Assembly: GCA_025529335.1 (NCBI GenBank)
Contig: JAMYHX010000085.1
Span: 1 to 64,000, forward strand
Source of the DNA: Rhizopus sp. PT2906
Taxonomy: Eukaryota > Mucoromycota > Mucoromycetes > Mucorales > Rhizopodaceae
Length of the DNA stretch: 64,000 bases
Direction of reading: 5' to 3'
Below, one piece after another: positions 10,707-24,682 of the stretch. The notes under the pieces were generated by a model that saw only the letters and a program-made list of their open reading frames with translations, had not been told where the DNA came from and searched no databases. A program made the position numbers and the translations under genes. The first letter of the stretch is position 1; the number at the start of each line of letters is the position of its first letter.

Positions 10707-12450
10707 TCAAGCTATGCTATAATAATAATAATGACAACTTTTTATATGATGTATATTTTTATAATTCTGTACATAAACAATAAATATATGGAAGTTTTTA
10801 ATTTCACCAAGTTACACAACTTTCGATTGTTTATTTATTAAATGCATCATTTTTTTTTGTTTATTTCTAAAATGAGGTCAAAGCTCAAAAAAGGGTAAAG
10901 AGAAGAAAAATAAGTTTGCATAAATTTACAATTCAATTCTTTTAACAATGTTTACATCCTATTCAGAGACAAGGGGAACAAGAGTAGCTGAAAGTATAAA
11001 AAAGTTGTGTACTTTCATGTGAAAAAGATAACCATCTACTAACAGGTTAGTAGTCATAAAATAGATAAATGCTGATTAGTCAAGTAAACATTTCAAACAA
11101 ATGCATGATTGAGGAATTCTAATTTCATATTGACATCCAGTCGTTCCACTGCCAATTTGAGGATTGAATATCGTTCCTAATTCAACCTTACTTGTTCCCC
11201 CCCCCTCTATTTCGATTTCAGATGCGGTCAATACTCTCTCTCTCTCTCTGAACCGTGCTTTTTTATTCGTAGTTTTAATAACAATAAAATACAATGCTTT
11301 CTATATTTTCTATGTCTCCTTCATAGCTTTCTAAGCGCATTATTCTATTATTTTTCTTGTCTTGTGAGTGGAGCTATTGTCTTTACTTGGAGAATATGTG
11401 AAATCAAAAGGTCGTACCATATCCTTCGTCTCCATTTCAGCAATTGTACGACAAGTACATATTTTCAGAGTAGCTCCTCATGATTTAACCAGCTCCTTGC
11501 CCCAGAATTTGAAGACAACTTGTGACACAGATTCTTCAAGAAAGGCTCTTTCATATTTTCTCTTGTCGTTTTAAAAACTCGATTCCATCTTTAGCATATT
11601 GTATGATTCCAGATATAGCAGATGAAGGAATTTTTTCAAATTATTTTTGCATCTTGGAACATACATCGATTACGATATTTTTGTTTTTTCTTTTGCTATT
11701 TATATAGCATACGAAGAGTATCCTCCTTCCACTTTCCTTCTAGTGAGAGAATGCATCTTTTTTGATTTGTTAGAAAAAGAGCGAAAAGCGACTAAGCTTT
11801 GCATTGGTATATCCTGGACGAAATCTGAAATCGATTTGTTGCATAGGACCAGGCATTTGGTGTACGCTACGCGCGCGAGGAAATCCGCAATGTCATCAAC
11901 AAACCTTTTCAATGCACAGCGTTAAGCTAAGCCTGTTCAGAGAACATATATTCTTCCATGTTCCTTGATGTAGAACATGACTTTTATAAAGTTTCAAAAG
12001 ATAAATGTAATTATCGCCCTATTAACAAAGAACCAAGGCTTTTCGTCATAATATTGATGATTTGTTGATCAGTGAGTATGGTTCTGCTTATTAGGTCGCT
12101 TCCAGGTTTATACTCTTGTGGAAGAACAAAGTTATCAGTGTCTGGATAATCTTTACCTAAATAGCTTTACGTAAGGGAGTGTTTGAATTGATATAATGTA
12201 CTTAATTCACCGTTCGAATAACTTGTCATTGGTTATTTGAAGAAACAAAACGCCAAAAAAGTAGATATTGTCAGTCACAGAAGGAAAGATGTTGCTAGGT
12301 TTAATTCATTGCGCTTAACCATGCTTTAATTAATAGAATCATATAATATTTTAGCTAAGTTGATTTATAGCTAAAGTTAGTAAATATTTATTCAATGAAA
12401 AGCTTAGAATGGAGTTCGTTTAAAGCAATTTATAATTTGATGTTTGGGAA
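10707..12450. other. Gene-poor region with possible coding relics
   Basis: No intact gene found. Between about 11360 and 11930 several overlapping frames have protein-like pieces (such as TQILQERLFHIFSC and ASLAYC-like segments) broken by stops and frame changes, perhaps an old pseudogene; the family is not recognised. CT repeats and a C8 run occur near 11195-11250. Confidence 0.4.
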
Positions 12451-13140
12451 TGAAGGCAAAAACCATAAAAATCACTAAAATGAGCGTCATTACATGTATC
12501 GCCAATTCTACAAGATAACGTCTCTTCTTTCATCAAACAATGACGCTTCATTTTTCCTTTCACTCTGGCCCAGAGCTGCTCAATAGGATTTAGTTCAGGC
12601 GAGCAAAGGGAGGAGACACATTATTGTATAGCCTCTAGTTTCGAATCATTAATTTCGACTTATGGATACTAGCATTGTCCATCACTAAATAACTGTCCTT
12701 TAAAGATCCATCCTTATCCATAATATTAAGGAGCTCATTATAGACTCTTTCATCATGCTCATCAAAAAGGTTGTCCATTCCATCTTCAAAATAAAAAGTA
12801 TTTGTCATTGTAGAGATTTCAAAAGGTTGACTGTAATAGAGCTTGAATAAGTTATAGTGTGAAAAATTTGGTGATGTTTAAAGTTGGAAGGGGTCGGTCC
12901 TATAACGTCAGCTTCCGTTTTAGGCCGTCCTCTATCTCCTGTGGTCCCCTGTCTGATTGTCTTCTTCTTGATAAGAGCTCAATATTTCAGGGCGATGGCA
13001 TGCTCTTCACCCATAGATCTGTCACACTTGTCGATAACCGTTTCTCTTCTCATCCTTTATTGGAAGCAAAAGGAAAACACTGATGGGCTTTATTTGTTCC
13101 AGAAAGATGTCAAAGTTTGTGCTACCATTTATTTTTGATT
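12450..13140 (-). mobile_element. Decayed Tc1/mariner (IS630-like) transposase
   Basis: Reading the minus strand, YLVMDNASIHKSK (about 12695-12650) is the second-Asp block of DDE transposases. After a stop and frame change, SPELNPIEQLWARVKGKMKR (about 12610-12545) is the third-acidic block, followed by RIGDTCNDAHF and a short C-terminus ending HSQTSN, as in the family. Upstream (12700-12850) EDGMDNLFDEHDE is still open. Further upstream, to about 13140, pieces are compatible with the N-terminal half but heavily mutated. No intact transposase frame remains, and I could not find inverted repeats with confidence. Confidence 0.75.
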
Positions 13141-14329
13141 AAACGTAACCTTGTTTGAATGCTCTAATCTAGGGGCAAAAAAAGATGTCAAATGTCTGTC
13201 CTGAATGAGCTCAGTTCTTTAGGAAAACTAATATTAAATTAAAAAAAGTTAACAGAGGAGGAAGGACTGATTGAATTATCAAAGAAAAACTGTTTTATCA
13301 ATCACAAAGATTGTAATGTTCACTCTTGAGCCGGTGTGACATTGATTTGCACTTGGTGCAACTTTACTTTCTGGAAAGGCTGCATCAATTTTTAATTATT
13401 AAATTGATAGATAAAAGCATTGGCCACTGATTTTGAACAGAGAGAGGTCGTAGGTTACGTATACTGTAGACATCATTATTTCATACGGATGAAAAGAGAG
13501 ACAAGGTAGTAATGTCTATCAATTGAAATCGTTGCCTGCGACAAACATGTGGGTGAATAAGATTAAATACACTTCTCCCCATCCCGAGTCCATTTTGAAG
13601 TTTGCCCCATAATTACGTAAGAAGCAAACAATTCTGGGCCAGAGCTAACAAGGCGAGCGGATGTTTATTTGTCTCGGCTTCCGCAAAACCCAACAAGGGA
13701 AACAATAAGAAATAAAAAAAAAATATTTTACTCTTCCCCCCTGTTTCCCCCAATTTTTAGGCACTTTAATGATAAGCCAGCAAAATACAAAAAAAATCAC
13801 CTACACCTATAGTGTTTAAAGCGTTGACCTTTTATTTGTATGTACTGCTCATCATATTCTGATTACTTGTTGAATAGCATCAAATAAAACACAAAACACT
13901 CGTTGTCTTGGATACTGATGCATAACACTTACCCTCTTGTTGGGGTTGTCAGCCACTTTATTGAGTGTTTGATTGGCAGTCACTTGAAACTCAGTGCATC
14001 TTTTGGAAAGTGATGGCTAGTGTATGTTGACTTGAAGTGGGGTTGAATCAACCCAAACTCGGAGTTAACCACTTCGCCTAGTTATTTTTTATCAATCTTT
14101 TTTATTTTCTTCTTTTTTCTTCTTGTCTTGCTCTTTTCATTACTCTGACCGGGAGAGGTTTTATCTAAACAAAAAGAAAACCCGACACATCCATATATAT
14201 ACATATACATTAACGAGAAAGCGTCCCTTATTTAAGCACACACACACGCACCTATACACACACACACACACACACGGACATATATCTATCTCTTGTACAA
14301 AGTTTTAAAGCATAATATTCTAATATAAT
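13141..14329. other. Intergenic and upstream region of the carboxylase
   Basis: No gene seen. It holds homopolymer and pyrimidine tracts and a CA repeat at about 14238-14275 close to the ATG at 14330. It is long enough to contain the promoter and leader of the carboxylase gene. Confidence 0.5.
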
Positions 14330-17300
14330 ATGGTTGATACAAAAAATTTACCGAGTCATTTTTTGGGTAAGAGGGAAACTCAACGAAATAAAATATACCC
14401 AAGCTAACATCTTGTCAGGTGGCAACTCTCTCGATACTGCTCCTCAGGGTCCAGTTAGAGATTTCGTCGAAGCTCACGAAGGTCACACCGTTATCTCAAA
14501 AGTACTGATTGCCAATAACGGTATGGCTGCCATGAAAGAAATCCGCTCTGTCAGAAAATGGGCGTACGAGACGTTTGGTAACGAACGTGCTATTGAGTTT
14601 ACTGTCATGGCAACACCAGAAGATTTGAAAGCAAACGCTGAATACATCCGTATGGCCGATAACTATGTTGAAGTCCCCGGTGGCACAAACAATAATAATT
14701 ATGCTAATGTTGAACTCATTGTTGATGTTACCGAGCGAACCGGTGTACACGCCGTTTGGGCAGGATGGTAGGTTGAGAAAACAGATGAATTAAAAAAAAG
14801 AGACTTATTGTTCTATACAGGGGCCATGCTTCCGAAAACCCTCGTTTGCCTGAAATGCTCGCCAAATCAAAGCACAAGTGTGTCTTTATCGGTCCTCCTG
14901 CATCTGCTATGAGATCACTGGGTGACAAGATTTCATCTACAATCGTAGCACAGAGTGCTCAGGTTCCTACTATGGGCTGGAGTGGTGATGGTATTACCGA
15001 AACTGAAATTGACGAAGCTGGTCACGTTGTTGTCCCTGAACGTGCCTACGAATCCGCCTGTGTCAAGACAGCAGAGGAAGGTCTTAAGGCAGCTGAAAAG
15101 ATCGGTTTCCCCGTAATGATCAAGGCCTCTGAAGGTGGTGGTGGTAAAGGTATTCGTAAGGTCGAAGATGCTTCCAACTTTGCACACCTCTTTACTCAAG
15201 TTCAAAACGAAATTCCCGGTTCACCCATTTTCATCATGAAGCTCGCTGGTAACGCACGTCACTTGGAAGTTCAACTCTTGGCTGATCAGTATGGTAATGC
15301 AATCAGTTTGTTTGGTCGTGACTGTTCCGTACAGCGTCGTCACCAAAAAATTATTGAAGAAGCGCCCGTTACTATTGCAAAGCCTGATATATTTGAGCAG
15401 ATGGAAAAGGCAGCTGTTAGATTGGGTAAACTGGTGGGTTACGTGTCTGCAGGTACTGTGGAATACCTCTACAGTCACCACGATGATCAGTTTTACTTTT
15501 TGGAATTGAACCCTAGACTTCAAGTCGAGCATCCTACTACCGAAATGGTTTCTGGTGTCAACTTGCCCGCTGCACAACTTCAGATTGCTATGGGTATTCC
15601 TCTTCATCGTATTCGTGATATCCGTGTCCTTTACGGTCTTCAACCCAACAGTACTTCAGAGATCGATTTCGAATTTGAAGATCCTTCCTCTCTCACTAGT
15701 CTTCGTCGCCCTGTTCCCAAAGGTCATGTTATTGCCGTTCGTATCACTGCTGAAAACCCTGACGCAGGCTTCAAGCCTTCATCTGGTATGATGCAAGAAC
15801 TCAACTTCAGATCCAGCACCAACGTTTGGGGTTACTTCTCTGTTGTCTCTGCTGGTGGTCTTCACGAATATGCTGATTCTCAGTTCGGTCACATCTTTTC
15901 TTATGGTGAAAACCGTCAACAGGCACGTAAGAACATGGTCATTGCTCTCAAGGAACTCTCTATTCGTGGTGACTTTAGAACAACTGTTGAATACATCATT
16001 CGCTTGCTCGAAACTCCCGACTTTGAGGAAAATACAATCAATACTGGTTGGTTGGATATGCTCATTTCCAAAAAGATGACCGCCGAACGTCCCGACACTA
16101 TGCTCGCTGTTTACTGTGGTGCTGTCACCAAGGCCCACATGGCTGCTCAAGCATGCTTGCAGCAGTACAAGCAATCCCTTGAGAAAGGTCAAGTTCCTAG
16201 CAAGAGCACTCTCAAGACTGTATTTAGTGTTGAGTTCATTTATGAAGAGGTTCGTTTCAACTTCACCGTCACTCGTTCTGCTCCTGGTGTCTATACCCTC
16301 TACTTGAATGGTACCAAGACCGAGGTTGGTGTACGTGATCTTTCCGATGGTGGTCTCTTGATTTCTCTTGATGGAAAGTCTCACACAACTTACTCTCGTG
16401 ATGAAGTTCAAGCCACACGTTTGATGATTGATGGTAAGACCTGTCTCTTGGAAAAGGAAAGTGATCCCACCCAGTTGAGAAGTCCTTCTCCTGGTAAACT
16501 TGTCAACTTGCTTCTTGAAAACGGCGATCATGTCAAGGCTGGTCAAGCTTATGCCGAAATTGAAGTAAGTTTGTTTTTCTCCAAAGGTTTCAGAAAGCTC
16601 AATGTGATCTTTTTTTTTTAGGTAATGAAAATGTACATGCCTCTCGTTGCTGCCGAAGACGGTCATGTTCAATTCATTAAGCAAGCTGGTGCTACACTTG
16701 AAGCTGGTGATATCATTGGTATCCTTTCCTTAGACGATCCCGGCCGTGTTAAGCACGCTTTACCCTTCAGCGGTACTGTCCCTGCCTTCGGTCCTCCTTA
16801 TCTCATTGGTGACAAGCCAATTCAACGCTTCCGTGCTACTATGGACATTCTTCAAAACATTCTCCAAGGTTATGATAACCAAGCTCTTGTTCAAACCGTC
16901 GTCAAGGACTTGACTGACATCTTGAACAACCCCGAGTTACCTTACTCTGAAATGAACTCTGTCTTCTCTGCTCTTTCAGGTCGTATCCCTCTTCGCTTGG
17001 AGACCGCTTTGCACAAGTTGTTTAATGAGGCAAGAGCTGAAAAGCGTCCATTCCCTGCTCAAGAATTTGAAAAGATGGTTGAAGACTACGCACGTGAAAA
17101 TATCAAGCTTCAATCCGAAGCTACTGCTTACAAGAACTCACTTGCACCTTTGACAAGCATCTTTGAACGTTTCAGAAATGGATTGAAGGAGCACGAGTAT
17201 GCTGTCTATGTGCAATTGATGGAACAATATTATGATGTTGAAATTCTGTTCAGCGGCCAGCAACGTGAGGAAGAAGTTATCTTGTCTCTCAGAGATCAAA

Positions 17301-20300
17301 ACAAGGACGATTTGGATAAAGTTTTGGCCATCATCTTATCTCATGCAAAGGTGAACACCAAGAATAACCTCGTTTTATTGTTGCTTGATCTCATCAGCCC
17401 TGTGGCTAATGGTGCTGCATTTGACAAGTTCTTTATGCCCATCCTGAAGCGTTTGTCTGAAATTGACAGCCGAGCTACTCAAAAGGTGACACTCAAGGCT
17501 CGTGAACTTTTGATTCTCTGTCAATTACCTTCTCACGAAGAACGCAAGGCTCAGATGTATCAAATCTTGAAGAGCTCAGTGACTGAACCTGTTTATGGTG
17601 GAGGTATCGAATACCGTACTCCTAGTTATGATGCTTTCAAGGACCTTGTTGACACCAAATTCAATGTGTTTGATGTCTTGCCTCCCTTCTTCTACCACGA
17701 AGATCCTTATATCGCTTTGGCTGCTCTTGAAGTATACTGTCGCCGTTCTTACCATGCTTACAAGATCTTGGATGTTGCTTACAACCTTGACCGCAAGCCA
17801 TACATTGTTGCCTGGAAGTTCTTGCTCCAAACTGCTGCCAACAATGTTGATCCCAGCAAGCGTATTGCTTCCTACTCTGACTTGACTTTCTTGTTGAACA
17901 AGACAGAAGAAGAACCTATTCGTACTGGTGCTATGACTGCCTGTAACTCTCTTGAAGATTTGCAAAGTGAGTTGCCTCGTATCTTGACTGCCTTTGAAGA
18001 AGAGCCTCTTCCTCCCATGCTTCAACAAAAGCGTGAAGCTAGCGAATCTCGCATGGAAAACATTCTCAACATTGCTCTCCGTGCTGGTGCCGACTTTGAT
18101 GACACTGTCATGAGAAGCAAGATCTCTGAACTCATTGCTGCTCATGCTGAACAATTCCGCAAGGCTCATCTTCGTCGTATTTCCGTTGTTGTCTGCCGCG
18201 AGAACCAATATCCCGACTATTACACTTTCCGTGAACGCGAAAACTATCAAGAAGATGAAACCATTCGTCACATTGAACCTGCTATGGCCTATCAGCTCGA
18301 ACTGGCTCGTCTGTCTAACTTTGACATCAAGCCTTGCTTCATTGAAAACAGACAGATGCACGTCTACTATGCTGTTGCCAAAGAAAACCCCTCTGACTGC
18401 CGTTTCTTCATCCGTGCCTTAGTTCGTCCTGGTCGTGTGAAGAGCTCGATGCGTACTGCTGATTACTTGATTTCTGAAAGTGATCGCTTGCTCACTGATA
18501 TCTTGGATACACTTGAAATCGTCAGCCATGAATACAAGAACTCGGACTGTAATCACCTCTTTATCAACTTTATTCCTACCTTTGCTATCGAGGTAGATGA
18601 AGTTGAACATGCCTTGAAGGACTTTGTTGATCGCCACGGTAAGCGTCTTTGGAAGCTTCGTGTCACCGGCGCCGAAATTCGCTTCAACGTTCAATCCAAG
18701 AGACCTGATGCACCCATTATTCCTATGCGTTTCATTGTGGATAACGTCTCTGGTTTCATCTTGAAGGTAGATGTCTACCAAGAAATCAAGACGGAAAAGA
18801 GCGGTTGGGTCCTCAAGTCACTTAACAAGATCCCTGGTTCCATGCACATGCAACCCTTATCTACTCCTTATCCTACCAAGGAATGGCTCCAGCCTCGTCG
18901 ATACAAGGCTCACTTGATGGGAACTACCTACGTCTACGACTTCCCCGAACTCTTCCGTCAATCTGTCCAGAACCAGTGGACACAGGCATGCAAGCGTGAC
19001 CCCTCACTTAAGCAGCCCAGCCAATTGGTTGAAGCCAAGGAATTGGTACTTGACGAAGACAAGGTTCTTCAAGAAGTTGACCGTGCCCCCGGTACCAACA
19101 CCGTCGGTATGGTTGCTTGGATCATGACCCTCCGTACCCCCGAGTACCCCAGTGGTCGTCGTATTATTGCCATCGCTAATGATATCACCTTCAAGATCGG
19201 TTCATTCGGTGTTGCTGAAGACATGGTCTTTTACAAGGCTTCAGAACTTGCTCGTAACTTGGGTATTCCTCGTGTCTATCTGTCTGCCAACTCTGGTGCC
19301 CGTATCGGTCTTGCTGATGAGCTCATTGGTCAGTTTAGAGCTGCATGGAAGGATCCCTCTGATCCTACCTCTGGCTTCAAGTATCTCTACTTGACTCCTG
19401 CCGATTATGAAACTCTCTCTCGTCAAGGCGATACCAAGAGTGTTCTTGTTGAAGAAATTGAAGATGATGGAGAAAAGCGTCTTCGTATCACTGATGTTAT
19501 TGGTCACACAGATGGTCTTGGTGTCGAGAACTTGAGAGGCTCTGGTCTTATTGCTGGTGAAACTTCTCGTGCCTATGATGATATCTTCACCATTACCTTG
19601 GTTACATGCCGTTCCGTTGGTATTGGTGCTTACCTTGTCCGTCTTGGTCAACGTACAGTTCAAAACGAAGGTCAACCTATCATCTTGACAGGTGCTCCTG
19701 CCTTGAATAAGGTGCTTGGTCGCGAAGTCTACACCTCCAACTTACAATTGGGTGGTACCCAGATCATGTACAAGAACGGTGTCTCTCACTTGACCGCTGA
19801 AAACGATTTAGAAGGTATTGGCAAGATCGTTCAATGGTTGTCCTTTGTTCCTGCCGTTCGTAACGCCCCTGTTACAATGCGCATCGGCACTGATCCTGTC
19901 GATCGTGATATTGAGTACACTCCTCCCAAGGGTCCTTCAGATCCTCGTTTCTTCTTGGCTGGTAAGAACGAAAATGGCAAATGGCTCAGTGGTTTCTTTG
20001 ATCAAGACTCTTTCGTCGAAACTTTGAGCGGCTGGGCTCGTACTGTTGTCGTCGGTCGTGCTCGTTTGGGTGGTATCCCTATGGGTGTTGTCTCTGTAGA
20101 GACCAGAACGGTTGAAAACATCGTTCCAGCTGACCCTGCTAATACTGAATCTACTGAACAAGTATTTATGGAAGCTGGTGGTGTATGGTACCCCAACTCT
20201 GCTTACAAGACAGCCCAGGCCATCAACGACTTCAACAAGGGTGAACAATTGCCACTGATGATCTTCGCCAACTGGCGTGGTTTCTCTGGTGGTCAACGTG

Positions 20301-21142
20301 ACATGTACAACGAAGTGTTGAAGTATGGTGCTCAAATCGTTGATGCTCTTAGAAACTACAAGCAACCCGTCTTTGTTTACATTGTACCTAATGGTGAACT
20401 CCGTGGTGGTGCCTGGGTCGTCGTTGATCCTACTATCAACAAGGACATGATGGAAATGTACGCTGATACTCAAGCTCGTGGTGGTGTCCTTGAACCTGAA
20501 GGTATTGTTGAAATCAAGTACCGTAAGCCTCAATTGTTGGCTACGATGGCTCGTTTGGATGAAAAGTATGGTGCTTTGAAGAAACAATTAGAGACTCCTG
20601 ATATCACTGCTGATCAAAAGGCTGAGGTTCAAAAGCAACTGGATGCCCGTGAACAAGAGCTGTTGCCCATTTATCAACAAATTGCCATTCAATTCGCTGA
20701 CCTCCACGATCGTACCGGCCGTATGCAAGCCAAGGGTGTCATTCGTAAGCCTATCGAATGGCGTCGTGCTCGTCACTACTTCTACTGGCGTGTCCGTCGT
20801 CGTCTTTGTGAAGAATATACCTTCCGCAAGATTGTCACTGCCTCAAATGGTGGTATGTCTCGCGAAAAGATGTTTAACCTTGTCAAGCAATGGTTTGAAA
20901 ACGATCATGCCTCAGTCTCTTTCGACGATGCTGATGAGATTGTTGCAGAATGGTTCGATAAGCGTGCTAGCGTTATTGAACAACGTATCAACAAGTTGAA
21001 GAGTGAAGCAGTAAAGGAGCAAATCATTTCTCTTGCTGCTGCTGATCAAGAAGCCGTTTTGGATGGTTTTGCTAGTATTTTACAAAACATGAGTGAAGAA
21101 ACAAAGGCAGACATCTTGAAGAAAATTAACTCTATGATTTAA
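14330..21142 (+). CDS. ACC1: Acetyl-CoA carboxylase (multidomain, cytosolic)
   Basis: Four exons (14330-14366, 14419-14767, 14821-16564, 16622-21142) encode 2216 residues, the usual length for eukaryotic ACC. It makes malonyl-CoA for fatty acid synthesis. The first exon gives only 12 residues (MVDTKNLPSHFLG); without it the start would be misplaced. Biotin carboxylase comes first (VLIANNGMAAMKEIRS; GGGGKGIRKV ATP loop; EHPTTEM). The biotin site is EVMKMYMPL, with the lysine near residue 713 at the start of exon 4. A central regulatory region and the carboxyltransferase domain follow (GGTQIMYKNGVSHLT; FANWRGFSGGQRDMY). Codon choice is more C-ending than in neighbouring genes, suggesting high expression. 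Long open frames on the opposite strand are shadows. Confidence 0.98.
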
Positions 21143-21791
21143 GTGTAATTTTTTGTATTTATATAAAATTGAATAAATTTTGTTTTAATCTTATAAATAC
21201 TCTTGCTCTTCTACTTTTGATCAAACACTAATCAATATCATTTAAGCTGTCTTTATTATTTCAAAGGCCTTTTATTGACACTTGTTAAAGTAGTATCTCT
21301 TTAGCAACTTTATCTATCATTCTATAAGTAGTAACTCATGGTAAAACGTATTAGAAACTGTGAATCTTGCGTTCAATATTTTAAAGCTCTTAGTAACCCA
21401 CCAGCAAATAATTGCTTATCGGTGACTTGAATGTTGTCAGGGAAACATATGCACAGCTTTTGCATGAAAGTTACTTCCCTTTGAAACACATTATGAAAAA
21501 GAACAGTAAAAGGAAAGCAGACTAGTTTATTACCAAGTTTAAGACAACACAAGCCTATTTTTATTAAGGTCATACATGGTTTCTTTTTTTACTAAGCATA
21601 GCAACTATTTGTTCTTTTTATCTTGTTTTATTGCAGGATATGGCTTACGAACGAAAAAGGCTAGTGATTGTTGGTCTCCGCTCCACGTCACGACCGTGCA
21701 GGGAGTTTAAAATAGGAAGGAAACCTTCCCTGACTTTCAAAGCTCTGAGCCTTTTTTTTCTATTGAAGAAAAAAAATTGTCTTTCAAACAA
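21143..21791. other. Intergenic
   Basis: AT-rich; holds the 3' end of the carboxylase gene (AATAAA near 21170) and the leader of the Pumilio gene. A short minus-strand frame at 21373-21573 has no support. Confidence 0.5.
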
Positions 21792-24682
21792 ATGCAACCA
21801 CGTCGACCCATGTCGCCAGGTGGTCAGAAGTCTGACTTACATCAGCCAAAAGCAAAGAACCAACCTCAAGGACAGGTAATTAGAGTATTTACATCAAGAT
21901 TGTTATAGCCAACCTATATATTATAGCTTGCGGCACTTTTACATGGTAAACTTGATTATGAGGACTTATTTGCAGGCAATTCCTCTTCATTATTCCCTGA
22001 TGACCATCGCTCAAACAGCGCACCGCCAACACAACAGTTATTACATGGCAAGCGTGCAGTTCCCGAAGGCTTTATAGATACCGGCTATCAAGAAACTCAG
22101 GATGTACATCAACCAAACGCCCAACGGCAGTTGTGGCAGCAAGGAGAAGAAGGTAAAACTGGCAAGAAATATACCTTTATTTTCTCTAAATTGTCATCTT
22201 TAGGCCTTGGTACACATGATTCATTTAATAACGTAAGCCAAATAAAAAAGGATGACACACTAGCGAATAGGCGTCAAAGAAATTTGGTGGATCTTATTCA
22301 GCAGGTAAGGACATGTAATAAAGTTTCGCCTGCAGCTTCTGATTTTTGTTCTTAGGATTTCCCGAGAACGCCTTCTCCTTTGTTTGCTCTTCAACAGCAA
22401 GCGCGGCAACGACACGCTGTTACATCCAGTAATAGCACAAACAGTGGATTTTCCTTTGACGATCCTGTTTCGATAGGAGACTTGGATGCTATCCAGAAGC
22501 AGTATCGTGATCAGTTAAATGCTTTAGATTATGATGACATGATGTATCGAAACAGACAACCCTCATCTTCTTCACTGGCCAGTGCTCAACTAGAAAACAG
22601 TAACAACTTGCCTTCCATGTTACACATGACAATGGATGAGAACCCTATTTCTCCTCCAATTCGTAACAAGTTTGCCTTTCCTGGGACACCCCCTGCCCGT
22701 TCCAATTCAACGCCTCCTGGAAGAAACGTTTATGATGATCTTGATCGTCAAACAGAAATGCTGATGAGCCAATTCGGTGGATTTGGTCTTAACGATGAGG
22801 TAAGTGAGTTTATTGTAAAGATAACCCATTTGTAACATCAATTTAGGATGAGTACAATGCATCCTCATCTAATCCTCAGTACGTGCAGCAAATGCAACAG
22901 GCTGCGAGATTTCAATCATTGAGTGCAGTCAACAGTCCGTACTTGGGCCTTGCTCCCCCTCACGCTTATAGCCAACCATCACTGTACAACACATTATCTG
23001 AGGATGATAATGGCCTTGGTGTAGATATGTCAATGTATGGCCGCTGGAGTCAAGGAGATATTGCGTATCGTAGACAGCAACAAGGTAAAAAACACATTTA
23101 TACTGTATAATTTTTTTTAACCTTGTTTTTAGCTGCCGCCGCCGCCGCTGCTGCTGCTAACCTTAGTCATCTGAATGGACCTTTAACAGCGCCTGCTGGA
23201 ATTGACCCTACTGGCTTTCATGAGAACCCACTTCCGAATAGTGCTACTGACAAGAAGCTTCGTGCTTTGCAACAGCAGCAATTATTGATACAACAACAAC
23301 AACAGCAATTACTTGCTGCACGTCAGCAGTTATTACTGCAACAACAAATGCATCTTAATAGCAGCAATATGATAAAGACAAGAAATGATAAGCATCATCA
23401 TAATCAACATCAGCCAGCACCTGTAACACACGACATAGCCATGAGCATCCGTAGTCCTTTACTTGAAGAATTCAGAAACTCCAAAAACAAGAAATATGAG
23501 CTCAAGGATATCGAGGGACATATTGTTGAGTTTAGTGGTGATCAACATGGTTCTCGTTTTATTCAGCAAAAGCTGGAAACAGCCAATAGCGATGAGAAGC
23601 AGATGGTGTTTGAAGAAGTGTTGCCGAATGCACTTCAATTGATGACGGATGTTTTTGGAAATTACGTTTTACAAAAGTTCTTTGAACACGGCAATCAAAT
23701 GCAAAAAACAATTCTGGCTAAACAGATGGAGGGACATGTTTTGTCACTCTCGCTCCAAATGTATGGTTGTCGCGTTGTTCAAAAGGCCTTGGAGCATGTA
23801 CTTACGGAACAACAAGCTAAACTGGTTAAAGAGCTAGACGGTTGTGTGCTAAAGTGCATTAAAGACCAGAATGGTAATCATGTAATCCAAAAGGCAATTG
23901 AACGCGTGCCAGCCCAGCATATACAATTTATCATTGATGCTTTCCATGGTCAAGTCTACAATCTTGCTACTCACCCATATGGCTGCAGAGTTATTCAACG
24001 CATGTTTGAACATTGTACCGAAGACCAAACTGTGAGTATTCGTTTTATAGACGTTGATGATTCTAATCATATTATAGGGGCCATTGCTTGATGAGTTACA
24101 CAGATGTACAAGTCAGTTGGTTCAAGATCAATATGGAAACTATGTAATCCAGCACATTCTGGAACGTGGTAGACCTGCTGATAAAGCACTTGTAATTGAA
24201 AAGATCCGAGGACATGTATTACAACTTAGCAAACACAAATTTGCTAGTAATGTTGTAGAAAAATGCGTTGATTTTGGCTCAAAGAAGGATAGGCAATTGT
24301 TGATTGAAGAAGTACTTCAACCAAGACCTGATGGGTAAGAACGCTATATAGCATAAGAACATATAGACTAATATCATCCAAAAGTACTTTGCCATTGGCC
24401 ATAATGATGAAAGACCAGTACGCTAACTATGTTATTCAAAAAATGCTGGATGTCGTGGACGATGATCAACGTGAGTTGCTCGTAACCAAGATAAAACCTC
24501 ATCTCCAATTTTTGAAAAAGTATACCTATGGCAAACATTTAATTCAAAGTAGGTTTTATTGTTTCTTTCATGACTCAATTACTCATTTCTTTTTTTGTAT
24601 AGAAGTAGAAAAGTTATTACCTTTCGTAACCAATTCCGAGGATCAACGAGAAAGTACGACTACAACTACTGCTTCTCAGTAA
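21792..24682 (+). CDS. Pumilio-family (PUF) RNA-binding protein
   Basis: Nine exons (21792-21875, 21927-22152, 22204-22304, 22356-22799, 22847-23084, 23133-24031, 24078-24334, 24385-24548, 24603-24682) give 830 residues with every junction in phase. The N-terminal half is disordered, with Ala and Gln runs. The C-terminal Pumilio domain (from about residue 500) has eight repeats whose RNA-contact blocks read GSRFIQQ, GNYVLQK, GCRVVQK, GNHVIQK, GCRVIQR, GNYVIQH, ASNVVEK and ANYVIQK. These triplets are those of human PUM1, so UGUANAUA binding is predicted. PUF proteins repress or localise target mRNAs in the cytoplasm, usually by recruiting deadenylases. The start ATG begins MQPRRPMSPGG. Confidence 0.95.

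Noticed and set aside
15779..16684. 301-codon open frame opposite the carboxylase, and similar long ones at 17576-18361 and 19937-20587
   Set aside because: Antisense shadows of a highly expressed gene with biased codons; no family features.
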